NCBI GenBank assembly: GCA_030248225.1
Contig: JASANE010024751.1
Location: forward strand, 41,159 to 105,158
Direction: 5' to 3'
From: Trileptium ribeirensis
Lineage: Eukaryota; Nematoda; Enoplea; Enoplida; Thoracostomopsidae
Length of the DNA stretch: 64,000 nucleotides
In this document: in pieces, positions 61,201 to 64,000 of the stretch
Layout: every line of letters begins with the position of its first letter
Position numbering within the stretch: the stretch's first letter is position 1
Notes under the pieces: model-generated
Told to the model about the DNA's origin: nothing
What the model saw: the letters and a program-made list of their open reading frames with translations, nothing else
Database searches by the model: none
Position numbers and translations under genes: made by a program

Positions 61201-63955
61201 CGAAAACTATATTTTTGTTCTATATGTGTTCGAAGGTACTGTTAAATGTGATGGAAAGTTTAATGAGAAAATATTGCAAATAATTCCCAAGTACCGCAGA
61301 TATAAAAACTTAGTGTAACACAAAAAAATGTTGTTCGAATGTATTCAAAACCTATTGAAAAAGTGTTGGTTAATGTGTTCGAACGATTACTTAAAAATGA
61401 AAAAAAAATCGTTTGGTTTGAGAAGGGTTCTGTGTGCGCTCGACTTCGGCTCATGCGAAAGGTGACAGTCATTTCTGCAAGGTCGGTACGTTATAAGTAG
61501 TGAGGTGTCATGTTGGTGTATATATAACTAAGATATAAATATAAGTGGTGAGGCGTTCCCTAGCTAAACGACGGGACCACAAATTGACTAAAATTTGTCA
61601 AAAAATTCTAGGCATTTCATAACAACTAATAAATACCGCAAAACGCTTTCAAGGCGTGTCTTATTGTGGGTTAAAAACAATGAATTAAAAACTATGTAAT
61701 TTTTTAATATAATATGAAAGGATAAATTTATATGAGCAAGCTAATGTTCATAGTTTTTGACGATCGGCGTTTCAATAACAGGACTATCAAGTGTAGTGTT
61801 TGCATCTTTTTCCTGCGCATCTTCTTTAAGTTTCTGTGTTTACTTCTTATTTTTATTCGTATAATACATTTACTCGATTATATTTTTATGTTTTTTATAA
61901 ATTCTGTTCATACTATAAAATTCTTGGCCTTGGCTTATGGGAGTATGTATTTATTAGAGTGTAATGTTTCATATCATCAGCCATAAGTTTTTGGAAATTC
62001 CACAATGGTTATTTAATATTGTTGTGCTGACTTCTCTATCAGCCAAAAATTTTGCCAGGGGCATAATTCAGTGGACCCTCTGGTTCGGATCCACGACAAA
62101 CACAGGTTGATGTTTTTATCGGTGAAAACAAAAATTTACCAGGGGGTACGATTTTCATGCGCCTTTTTTTCGCCAGGACCCCACCCAAGCATCTCACCGT
62201 TTGGAGAAGCCTGTTTTATAAACAAATTTGTGTCTCTTGTGTACAACTTCATCACTAACTTATGAAATTTTATAAATGTAGATTATGAAAATTCTTGATG
62301 ATAAAGGATCAGTCAGTTCGTTGCGGTACTTGTATGGTCACGCTGGTCGTGTTCAAACTTTAAAATTTTATGAACACGATGCCCATTACCCGGAAGTAAT
62401 TAGTAATACAAACAGCCGGGATTCCAGCAATTCAACTGATAATGTAAGCGCGCTTATGCTGCTCTCTGGCGGAGAGGACGGTTCAATTGTAGTGAGTCTT
62501 TGTCCTTTGCTGCATTATTTATAATAATAATAATCGATCTATAACTGTAAATTTGTACTTTCACATACTGTTAATGGCTCAGAAATTACTGAGACGTTTC
62601 GAGCTAGCTGATGGCGAATCTCGAGTAAATTGCTCATTTGGGATTTCAGAAGTATATACTAATAGTAATAATAAAATTCTGTTTTGGAACAAAATGCTTT
62701 CGAGCGATTCCTGAGCGAATTTGCCAGCGAGTCGAGACAAACGACAATTATTTTTGGAGAGTGCAGTTATGTTGTAATGGCCACAAAGCGCACAGATAAA
62801 GATCGCTTATCAAATGAATTAAGATCATAAATATTTTTAAAAGTCTCCTGCTGGACATCTAAAATTAGTTTTTGTCTATAGAACGCCTCAGTGATCGAAA
62901 TATTGCGAACCTGAGGATGTGGGTTCGAACTTCGAACCTATGTATCGACATTTTCTTTATTGTTTCCGCAGCTAACTTATATTTGTTTGTTAATTAGTTA
63001 TTGATGTATAGTAAACACTCTTTCATACAACATGCTTATTACTTGCTCGATCCTCATAGGAACCAAAATATATCTACAGCTAGCTTATTTTCACGAAGAA
63101 TACACTGATGTCCGGAAATGATTGTGTCTCGTACTATTTCCTGCTGTTTGTTTGAACCTTGGTCACAAGACAAATTTTTCGCGTGTATTCAGTTTAATAT
63201 AATAGCTCTCGGATGAAAAAACGAAGCTTACAGCTGGTATCACTTATTATTATGAATTTGAAAAAAAATGGTTTTACCGGAATACAGGACCGAGTCTTTA
63301 GCCTGTTCTGTCCTGGCGAATCCATCAAACTTGCGTTGGGTACCATAGCAAAAACGGACGTCCTGGGTTCATGTCCCCTCGCAAAAAAATAGATATGCCA
63401 AATCTATCTATAATTTTGACATATAATAAATTCACTTTTCAAAAATTTTAAAAAATATGAGCACAGCCGTATATGTTTCTAATTTCGCGAGCAGTATGTA
63501 GTTTGCAAAAAAATGCAGTGATTTAGATTCATTGTTGCAATGTGTCTCAATTTACCAATTACAGTTTACCCATCCCAATCTTCCTGTACAGAGGAACAGT
63601 CACTTCTGCAAAGCAACCATCCCGTTTACTTGAATTTGCTCTTAAAATTTCTGTAATCAATAAATTTATTAATGTGAGTTCAGTAAATTTTTACCGCTGG
63701 ACCATATTATGATTTTTGGCATAAATTAGGTTATTGATTTCTGTGTATAATACAGCACATAACGCATTTCAGGCTTGGAATGTACGCGAAATATTTTCCA
63801 ACACATCACCGACATATAAACCTGGGCTTCGGTTCGCTGGTAATCTCCGTTGTTGCCAATATAGTGGTATTGTGTGTATTCAAGATATTGCTTCAAAATC
63901 TCTAATGGTAAATTGGCGTAATTTTGATACTTCAATTTTGATTCTATATGTTTAA
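7902..63955 (+). CDS. APAF1: Apaf-1/CED-4-like apoptosome scaffold, whole gene (20 coding exons)
   Basis: The joined coding parts are 7902-8117, 10974-11133, 12729-13128, 18159-18303, 20917-21126, 23364-23485, 24579-24747, 25790-26020, 31008-31123, 33692-33812, 35019-35254, 42984-43122, 46496-46803, 47334-47526, 51460-51661, 56639-56732, 57642-57897, 59582-59749, 62282-62491 and 63773-63955. They sum to 3879 nt (1292 residues plus stop), close to vertebrate Apaf-1 at about 1250. The order is CARD (about residues 30-110), NB domain with P-loop GGRGVGKS (164-171) and Walker B LLVLDDV (313-319), GHP loop (393-395), winged helix, helical domain 2 (about 550-705), then WD40 blades. In the family, cytochrome c or another signal acts on the WD40 region, nucleotide exchange opens the NB-ARC, and the CARD recruits an initiator caspase in the cytosol. 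Splice phases agree at every junction; 18 introns are GT-AG and intron 15 reads AT-AG. Homology is by eye. The exon 14/15 boundary and the last exon are the least certain parts. Confidence 0.92.
8118..10973 (+). other. Intron 1
   Basis: It begins GTAAGT and ends TTCTGAAG. Near 8480-8720 it holds a GCGAAGCGAGG-rich stretch and a run of TAATTAAGCT-like repeats. Near 10298-10335 lies a tRNA A-box-like TGACCTAGTGATTACC, perhaps a SINE relic. A 104-codon minus-strand open frame (10432-10746) shows no recognisable family. Confidence 0.6.
10974..11133 (+). CDS. APAF1: Exon 2: second half of CARD and linker
   Basis: It begins after CATTTCTGAAG (phase 0) and ends ATTAG|GTAAAA (phase 1). It encodes CARD helices 5-6, with CVDLSKFIKLMETLGYNYLA resembling the Apaf-1 segment that ends in 'EGYKDLAALL'. 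An acidic and basic linker to the nucleotide-binding domain follows. A stronger-looking acceptor GTTGCAG at 10962 gives the wrong phase after exon 1, so the start at 10974 was chosen on reading frame. Confidence 0.82.
11134..12728 (+). other. Intron 2
   Basis: Between GTAAAA and ATCATTCAG the sequence is AT-rich, with a tRNA-like B-box near 11457. No other structure was recognised. Confidence 0.6.
11405..11478 (+). repeat. tRNA-like fragment with B-box
   Basis: GGCCCGGGTTCGAATACCCG forms a T-arm-like hairpin with a polymerase III B-box core GGTTCGAA. GGAAGGATGAGTCTTCC just before it could be an anticodon-like stem. There is no convincing A-box or acceptor stem, so it is probably a SINE or tRNA relic. 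Confidence 0.35.
12729..13128 (+). CDS. APAF1: Exon 3: NB-ARC P-loop plus Ser/Thr/Pro-rich insertion
   Basis: The acceptor ATCATTCAG precedes GT, which completes a Gly codon with the last base of exon 2. The VP.LP..HVSRPSLTNRL segment matches the Apaf-1 linker 'VPQRP..FVTRKKLV'. TILHGGRGVGKSILAVEAL is the Walker A loop and helix, and VFWQKVG matches 'VHWVSVG'. The remaining 60 or so residues are rich in Ser, Thr, Pro and Val and have no counterpart in the short Apaf-1 loop. The donor GTGAGT at 13129 gives phase 2. Confidence 0.92.
13235..13292. repeat. (AT)n microsatellite
   Basis: An uninterrupted AT dinucleotide run of nearly 60 bp, likely to be length-polymorphic. Confidence 0.97.
13895..13972 (+). 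repeat. tRNA-derived SINE or tRNA relic
   Basis: CTCACTGGCTAAATATGGTGC resembles an A-box/D-arm, and GTAGTGGGTTCGAATCCTA is a near-perfect T-arm with B-box, spaced about as in a tRNA. The anticodon and acceptor stems do not pair well, so it is unlikely to be a working tRNA. Confidence 0.4.
18159..18303 (+). CDS. APAF1: Exon 4: NB-ARC helix between P-loop and Walker B
   Basis: The acceptor is GTTTTTTAG and the G at 18159 completes a Gln codon. The peptide starts QLLKVLLSLVAKLAS and continues YASIEEAAEKIRSTL, matching Apaf-1 'LLMKLQNLCTRL' and 'NIEEAKDRLRILM'. The donor GTAAAC at 18304 is weak but gives phase 0, as exon 5 requires. The exon is short but is fixed on both sides by phase and by collinear homology. 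Confidence 0.87.
18474..19530 (+). repeat. Repeat family A, copy 1 (plus orientation)
   Basis: It starts ACTAGTAAGTCGCAAGCGAGG with GAAACGAAGCGAGCGTAGTTTC next, and ends near AAACTCCGTTGGCTTCGCTCAC, the ends being imperfect inverted repeats. The interior contains diverged 130-160 bp tandem units (for example TCTATATAACCAAACCATC), then a conserved segment with GATCCCACAAAAA. Other copies lie at 29.35, 52.13, 54.78 and 58.26 kb. Confidence 0.75.
19681..20034. mobile_element. Foldback (long-TIR) MITE-like element
   Basis: Two arms of roughly 87 bp (19681-19766 and 19946-20034) are inverted copies of each other, including the pair TTTGATGATACGGTCGTTTT and AAAACGCCCGTATCATCAAA. The centre is G/C-run-rich (GGGGGGATCTCG, GGTGGGGGGGTCGG). 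There is no open frame. The transcript could fold into a long hairpin. Confidence 0.82.
20917..21126 (+). CDS. APAF1: Exon 5: Walker B and sensor region of NB-ARC
   Basis: The acceptor is CGTTATGTAG and the donor GTATAA, with 70 codons in phase 0. DFPNCLLVLDDV is Walker B with two acidic residues. FTLVTTTDEGVADVYAGPK aligns with Apaf-1 'ILLTTRDKSVTDSVMGPK', which places Thr where the family has the sensor-1 Arg (residue 339). LSDPFTPEESAELFA is the helix that follows. Confidence 0.93.
21309..21743. mobile_element. TIR element with repeated TGACCCCTTAAGGGGTCA palindromes
   Basis: Perfect inverted ends CGGGGTTATTTTA / TAAAATAACCCCG are flanked by the direct repeat GGGATAC (21302-21308 and 21744-21750). 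Inside are many copies, whole or half, of the palindrome TGACCCCTTAAGGGGTCA, for example at 21411 and 21607. It is 435 bp and non-coding. Confidence 0.85.
22010..22840 (+). repeat. Repeat family B, copy 1
   Basis: It shares long stretches with 38215-38850, such as GTGTGATCGGCCATAACTCG, the TTGATTTG.GG.CTGGTTC segment and CAAAAGGCGTAGGTGTACC. The end TAGAGTTACTAGTA is the inverse of the family A start. Non-coding. Confidence 0.75.
23364..23485 (+). CDS. APAF1: Exon 6: helical domain 1 with GxP loop
   Basis: The acceptor is GTATTTACAG and the donor is CCAG|GTTAAC (phase 2). REALLMHQKVRGHPFALNLV matches Apaf-1 'HSIIKECKGSPLVVSLI'. The GHP triplet supplies the conserved proline of NB-ARC helical domain 1, which contacts the nucleotide base. 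The exon follows directly in frame from exon 5. Confidence 0.92.
23486..24578 (+). other. Intron 6
   Basis: The only structure seen is a hairpin at about 23583-23625 (ATTAAAAATTTTTGTAG...CTACAAAAAATGTTTAAT). Confidence 0.6.
24579..24747 (+). CDS. APAF1: Exon 7: helical domain 1 end and start of winged helix
   Basis: The acceptor is CGTTTTATAG and the donor is CAG|GTTATC, phase 2 to 0. The exon starts RWQSCFRDYES, matching Apaf-1 'RWEYYLKQL'. SSYEFSQLDQISEISLAAL matches 'SSYDYEALDEAMSISVEML', and FMELAVFDVGVKIPLQ matches 'YTDLSILQKDVKVPTK'. This is one of the clearest matches in the window. Confidence 0.95.
24748..25789 (+). other. Intron 7
   Basis: AT-rich. From 24840 to 25080 it holds an AAAATTT-rich segment with CCC runs, like other degenerate repeats of this window. 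The rest is featureless. Confidence 0.55.
25790..26020 (+). CDS. APAF1: Exon 8: winged-helix domain with degenerate MHD motif
   Basis: The acceptor is ATGTATTTAG and the donor GTATGA, with 77 codons in phase 0. CLKTFWPHL continues the winged helix. A Ser/Asn-rich loop (ISNESDSNNNKLNAN) precedes CYMLSDHLHRYI, which aligns with Apaf-1 'YYLHDLQVDFL'. The MHD-type triplet reads LSD (residues 533-535), so the His that contacts ADP in resting Apaf-1 is Ser here. An in-frame alternative donor lies 3 nt earlier. Confidence 0.9.
26021..31007 (+). other. Intron 8
   Basis: It holds a segment with repeated CCCGTTTTGAC motifs (about 26590-27030), unrecognised sequence with inverted GCGATA/TATCGC-type pairs around 27.8-28.1 kb, and C-run sequence at 28.79-28.98 kb. 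A family A copy in reverse orientation fills the 3' third. Confidence 0.55.
29349..30990 (-). repeat. Repeat family A, copy 2 (reverse orientation)
   Basis: It starts with the inverse of the family end (GAGCAAGCGAGTGAAGTTTCC) and finishes at CGCTCCTTTTCACCCTCGCA. The 125-150 bp sub-repeats containing TGGTTTGGCTATCTAGA are visible. A G/C-rich foreign stretch (30380-30610) interrupts it. It ends about 18 bp before exon 9. Confidence 0.7.
31008..31123 (+). CDS. APAF1: Exon 9: helical domain 2, first part
   Basis: The acceptor is TTTATATTTTAG and the donor is ATAG|GTGAGA (phase 2). The peptide ALHSKLVDAYLHRYKSF followed by DDLYIHWYLGKHLRKAN matches Apaf-1 'LHKKIITQFQRY' and 'DCMYWYNFLAYHMASA'. 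The exon lies about 18 bp after the edge of a repeat copy (29.35-30.99 kb), which therefore abuts the polypyrimidine tract. Confidence 0.93.
31124..33691 (+). other. Intron 9
   Basis: The first 1.3 kb shows nothing recognisable. The second half is the intact hAT-type element at 32460-33612. Confidence 0.65.
32460..33612 (+). mobile_element. hAT-type non-autonomous transposon, copy 2 (intact ends, TSD)
   Basis: Terminal inverted repeats CAGGGARTAACCGGAA bound a 1153-bp element. The flanks carry an exact 8-bp target duplication CATCAAAG (32452-32459 and 33613-33620), the hAT hallmark. CCGGAA/TTCCGG sub-terminal repeats are frequent at both ends. There is no transposase, so it needs a helper in trans. 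Confidence 0.93.
33692..33812 (+). CDS. APAF1: Exon 10: helical domain 2, second part
   Basis: The acceptor is GATTATTTTAG and the donor is TTG|GTGAGT. The first base completes an Arg codon. CHEISHAYLNLEFLAVHVRA and TLIDFVRYSKYFNLL match Apaf-1 'HKELCALMFSLDWIKAKTEL' and 'HLIHEFVEYRHIL'. The exon begins only 79 bp after the end of an intact hAT-type element in intron 9. Confidence 0.93.
33813..35018 (+). other. Intron 10
   Basis: It contains a 159-bp tandem duplication (34029-34345). The remainder is AT-rich without recognised content. Confidence 0.6.
34029..34345 (+). repeat. 159-bp tandem duplication
   Basis: Two copies begin AAGTTTATTTAYTATTTTC at 34029 and 34188. Both contain TAAGCTTACACAATGTGTGC. 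Confidence 0.88.
35019..35254 (+). CDS. APAF1: Exon 11: end of helical domain 2 and linker to WD40
   Basis: The acceptor is GCGCTTCTAG and the donor is GAG|GTAAGT (phase 2). IRKLSVQQFLSANALQF matches Apaf-1 'SENFQEFLSLNGHLL', and DFIQCAILNSRQVPYSAF matches 'NIVQLGLCEPETSEVYQQA'. Then comes ARRQLAVDPVGKFYVELR, like 'AKQEVDNGMLYLEWIN', which ends the linker before the propeller. Confidence 0.93.
36440..36720 (+). repeat. Diverged tandem repeat near the LINE 3' end
   Basis: Two related units of about 150 bp are seen, with parallel landmarks CAGCATGTGCGATAAGTGTGTCA / CAGCGTGTGTGATGGGCATGTCA given here as about 36450 and 36608. AAAAGGTCCTGAACTTT and AAAAGGTGCAGAACTTT are also shared. Confidence 0.6.
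36730..37880 (-). mobile_element. 5'-truncated non-LTR retrotransposon (LINE), reverse transcriptase C-terminal part
   Basis: The minus strand is open from about 37877 to a stop at 36758. It encodes RT palm motif A (FIDFKAAFDSVDR), the SGVRQGALLSPMLF block and the catalytic LCFADDIAIFAE. A C-terminal region follows with LLYGCDAWPV and HRRMVWFGHVCRM, typical of LINE polyproteins (RTE- or CR1-like; the clade is not decided). The endonuclease and the first RT motifs are missing through 5' truncation near 37880. The frame has no internal stop, so insertion was fairly recent. It lies antisense in intron 11. Confidence 0.9.
38215..38850 (+). repeat. Repeat family B, copy 2
   Basis: It matches 22010-22840 from AACGTAGTAAAACGTGCTGG to GAGTTACTAGT, with some internal deletion. 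Non-coding. Confidence 0.75.
42984..43122 (+). CDS. APAF1: Exon 12: first WD40 blade
   Basis: After intron 11 of about 7.7 kb, ALRPHEAKIYRLCYY and FVISCAADGYIK fit a WD40 blade (Apaf-1 'VVRPHTDAVYHACF' and 'IASCGADKTLQVF'). There are two in-frame acceptors, TTTTAAG at 42983 and CAACAG at 42989, which differ by two codons; the second has the better consensus. The donor is AAG|GTATCG, phase 0. Confidence 0.9.
43150..43217. repeat. Palindrome cluster
   Basis: AGAGTCGATTATGATCGACTCT is an almost perfect palindrome. It is followed by GAGTGTCACACTC and a further AGAGTCGATCAT, so the RNA or DNA could form alternative hairpins. Confidence 0.75.
44569..44927. mobile_element. MITE-like element, GCCTGTCCRCAG ends
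   Basis: The inverted ends GCCTGTCCACAG and CTGCGGACAGGC bound about 360 bp of G-run and AT-rich sequence. A related copy lies inverted at about 53600-53985. No target duplication is visible. Confidence 0.65.
45485..45737. mobile_element. MITE-like element, CTGGCTAGTCCAAA ends
   Basis: A perfect 14-bp inverted repeat CTGGCTAGTCCAAA / TTTGGACTAGCCAG is flanked by the direct repeat AAATG (up to GCCAGAAATG if longer duplication is allowed). The 253-bp interior is rich in CCCC and GGGG runs. Non-coding. Confidence 0.82.
46496..46803 (+). CDS. APAF1: Exon 13: WD40 blades 1-2 and low-complexity loop
   Basis: The acceptor is CTTGTTTTAG and the donor is GAGG|GTAAGT (phase 2). SYSLITNRDVWTFR completes the strand begun by DGYIK in exon 12. 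CIAVDPPNGRIIAAAGIYLL is the next blade. About 60 Ser/Thr-rich residues follow, then TTLSTLGHRG begins another blade. A second acceptor TCATATAG at 46503 would shift phase and was rejected. Confidence 0.87.
46804..47333 (+). other. Intron 13
   Basis: Short, AT-rich, GTAAGT to TTATTATAG. Nothing else was recognised. Confidence 0.75.
47334..47526 (+). CDS. APAF1: Exon 14: degenerate WD40 blade
   Basis: The acceptor is TTTTTTATTATAG. CIQFVAYSRSQKYVK follows LGHRG of exon 13, as expected for a blade start. The rest (FRSNGSFIDLDLC, then QLFTVYGVDHVESDN) is weakly WD40-like. Donors GTAGGT at 47527 and GTACAG at 47536 both keep phase 0. I chose the first on consensus, so the 3' boundary is uncertain by nine bases. 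Confidence 0.75.
47802..49133 (+). repeat. 669-bp near-identical tandem duplication
   Basis: Copy 1 starts GTTTACCACAATTTAGC at 47802 and copy 2 at 48471. Only a few differences are visible (for example near 48218/48884, 48238/48898 and 48311/48978). Both contain the CCCCTGGCTAAAACGAGG segment of the C-run repeats. Age must be low, or an assembly artefact is possible. Confidence 0.93.
49799..50995 (+). mobile_element. hAT transposon with intact TIRs and 8-bp TSD
   Basis: The 17-bp ends TAGGGTTGTACCGGATA are inverted at both termini. The exact target duplication TTATGAAG is at 49791-49798 and 50996-51003. Sub-terminal palindromes ATATCCGGCCGGATA are abundant at both ends. The 1197-bp element carries a broken transposase (see the next entry), so it is an internally deleted hAT copy. 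Confidence 0.95.
49985..50541 (+). pseudogene. hAT transposase relic with BED zinc finger
   Basis: An ATG at 49985 opens with SSASVIWKYF, then the frame shifts near 50020. The long frame continues with the BED-type finger KCNTCGKYI...LRNHLKQHP (Cys-x2-Cys, His-x4-His), an acidic linker and KKWDIN..KAQQIHVRIGEM, typical of hAT transposases just after the finger. The catalytic RNase-H-like core and C-terminal dimerisation region are missing. It is non-functional as a transposase. Confidence 0.88.
51460..51661 (+). CDS. APAF1: Exon 15: WD40 blade, ends at an AT donor
   Basis: The acceptor is GTAGGTCTAG, the only one after the upstream in-frame stop that keeps phase 0. LKWHTGRIKFCEFSPDSRFI is a textbook WD40 blade start. 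The frame must join exon 16 to give RFIVSGGDDGFL. This places the exon end at TATCAG (51661), where the intron starts ATAAGT instead of GT. The nearest real GT sites (51655, 51666) break the blade. Confidence 0.8.
52131..53430 (+). repeat. Repeat family A, copy 3 (plus orientation)
   Basis: It starts ACTAGTAACTCGTCAGCC...GAAGCGGAGCGAGCG and ends AAACTCCGCTCGCTC. It contains TCTAGATAACCAAACCATCG sub-repeats and a GATCCCACAAAAAG block like copy 1. Confidence 0.78.
53600..53985. mobile_element. MITE-like element, inverted relative of 44569-44927
   Basis: GGGCTGTGGACAGACCAG and GAATGAACATGGAGCACTCCG correspond in reverse complement to the left part of the element at 44569. The left border is only approximate. 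Confidence 0.55.
54780..55970 (-). repeat. Repeat family A, copy 4 (reverse orientation)
   Basis: From GAGGGAGCGGAGTTTCC to TTTCACTCTCACTTGCGAG it is the reverse of copy 3, including several sub-repeats with ATGGTTTGGTTAT. It lies 1.35 kb from copy 3 within the same intron. Confidence 0.78.
56385..56590. repeat. ATCGATCGAAATTT-like short repeats
   Basis: Diverged units of about 26 bp (AATTTCATTTAATCGAAATC and variants) end about 50 bp before exon 16. Similar motifs are seen at 54105-54150. Confidence 0.75.
56639..56732 (+). CDS. APAF1: Exon 16: WD40 blade centre
   Basis: The acceptor is TTATATTATTTTAG and the donor is CGAG|GTATTA (phase 2). GDDGFLCVIDSKKDRIERVW and KAHELPITCA complete one blade and open the next. 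The 94-bp exon is tied to exon 17 by ITCAR|FTYNGRKIVS and to exon 15 by the SGGDDG turn. Confidence 0.9.
56733..57641 (+). other. Intron 16
   Basis: It contains CAAATTTTG-rich degenerate repeat sequence at 57250-57545 and a 20-bp tandem repeat GATGTAGGATATTTTTAAAT before exon 17. No gene was seen. Confidence 0.6.
57642..57897 (+). CDS. APAF1: Exon 17: WD40 blade with Ser-rich loop
   Basis: The acceptor is AAATACAG and the donor is CAG|GTATGT (phase 0). FTYNGRKIVSTSIDGYCRIW is a canonical WD40 repeat ending in the W of 'WD'. A Ser/Thr-rich loop then leads to ILWCIVLNEG and CIAILTDASVQ, the start of the next blade. A 20-bp tandem repeat of the intron (57597-57637) sits just before the acceptor. 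Confidence 0.93.
58258..59335 (-). repeat. Repeat family A, copy 5 (reverse orientation), in intron 17
   Basis: It begins AGTGAGTGAGCGGAATTTTC and ends CCGCTTGCGAGTTACTAGT, with sub-repeats containing GGTTTGGTTATCTATAATC. It fills most of intron 17 (57898-59581). Confidence 0.75.
59582..59749 (+). CDS. APAF1: Exon 18: WD40 blade
   Basis: The acceptor is ACTATGTTGTAG and the donor is GGA|GTAAGT, with 56 codons in phase 0. FWKMPTDNQ completes DASVQ from exon 17 (a 'VxFWK' strand D). MAVSNCGLFLALGLNTN is the next blade core. The Asp-rich loop DNQCDDEMPV joins the two. Confidence 0.92.
60025..60928 (+). repeat. Four-unit tandem array (~230 bp), in intron 18
   Basis: Units start TTGTCGAACATA at 60025, 60255, 60477 and 60707, with lengths of 230, 222, 230 and about 222 bp. 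They are nearly identical, and an 8-bp indel (TATAATTA) distinguishes two length types. Each unit carries an open frame of about 60 codons in the same place, which follows from the identity and is no proof of coding. Confidence 0.95.
60929..62281 (+). other. Rest of intron 18
   Basis: 61140-61480 is rich in GTTCGAA motifs and resembles 45760-45890. 62040-62200 is a C-run/'GCCAGGGG' type degenerate segment. No gene was seen. Confidence 0.6.
62282..62491 (+). CDS. APAF1: Exon 19: WD40 blade
   Basis: The acceptor is ATAAATGTAG and the donor is GTA|GTGAGT, with 70 codons in phase 0. YLYGHAGRVQTLKFY opens a blade with the GH dipeptide and MLLSGGEDGSIV closes it. Between them is an Asn/Ser-rich loop of about 25 residues, longer than in standard blades. 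Confidence 0.93.
62492..63772 (+). other. Intron 19
   Basis: It includes a tRNA-like segment at about 62880-62945 and a short C-run segment near 63300-63390. Otherwise AT-rich and unassigned. Confidence 0.6.
62882..62946 (+). repeat. tRNA-like fragment with B-box
   Basis: GATGTGGGTTCGAACTTCG carries a B-box core. GCCTCAGTGATCG before it is A-box-like, and CCTGAGG could be part of an anticodon stem. Probably a SINE relic. Confidence 0.35.
63773..63955 (+). CDS. APAF1: Exon 20: last WD40 strand and stop codon
   Basis: The acceptor is ACGCATTTCAG, phase 0. AWNVREIF completes DGSIV of exon 19 as strand D of a blade. LRFAGNLRCCQYSGIVCIQD is a weak final blade. The frame ends with TAA at 63953 and is followed at once by AATAAA. 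A possible donor GTAAAT at 63909 could make a longer isoform outside the window, but the adjacent poly(A) signal favours a terminal exon. Confidence 0.8.
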   Translation, partial: AWNVREIFSNTSPTYKPGLRFAGNLRCCQYSGIVCIQDIASKSLMVNWRNFDTSILILYV

Positions 63956-63958
63956 TCT

Positions 63959-63964
63959 AAATAA
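63959..63964 (+). terminator. Polyadenylation signal AATAAA
   Basis: A canonical AATAAA hexamer lies three bases after the stop codon of exon 20. This implies an extremely short 3' UTR with cleavage near the end of the window. Confidence 0.75.
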
Positions 63965-64000
63965 AGAGATCCAAAATAGTTGAGGATCCATTCATACAAA

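Overview
This is eukaryotic nuclear DNA, AT-rich and full of transposon-derived repeats. It is dominated by one long plus-strand gene that I reconstructed by joining open frames at splice sites with consistent phase. The gene runs from about 7.9 kb to 63.96 kb in 20 coding exons. It encodes a protein of about 1292 residues with the architecture of the apoptosome scaffold Apaf-1/CED-4: an N-terminal CARD, an NB-ARC ATPase module (P-loop, Walker B, GxP loop, winged helix, helical domain 2) and a C-terminal WD40 region. Blocks match vertebrate Apaf-1 collinearly from end to end. The stop codon is followed at once by AATAAA, so the 3' end of the gene lies inside the window. I found no other gene that I could support.

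The organism is a metazoan, most likely an invertebrate with large repeat-filled introns. I cannot name the phylum. A 3' splice acceptor lies only a few bases before the start codon, so the message begins either with an upstream non-coding exon or by spliced-leader trans-splicing.

Layout. 1-6.06 kb: degenerate copies of a long non-coding repeat, with a hAT-type non-autonomous transposon inside one copy. 6.1-7.9 kb: relics of that transposon and the approach to the gene. 7.9-11.1 kb: CARD exons 1-2. 12.7-26.0 kb: nucleotide-binding and winged-helix exons 3-8. 31.0-35.3 kb: helical domain 2 exons 9-11. 43.0-63.96 kb: WD40 exons 12-20. The introns hold a 5'-truncated antisense LINE, two TIR elements with 8-bp target duplications (hAT), several foldback or MITE-like elements, five copies of a 1.1-1.6 kb repeat in both orientations, a 4 x ~230 bp tandem array, a 669-bp tandem duplication and tRNA-like SINE relics.

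Unusual points in the gene. The sensor-1 arginine of NB-ARC is Thr and the MHD-motif histidine is Ser. A Ser/Thr/Pro-rich insertion of about 60 residues follows the P-loop. One well-supported exon junction requires an AT-AG intron.
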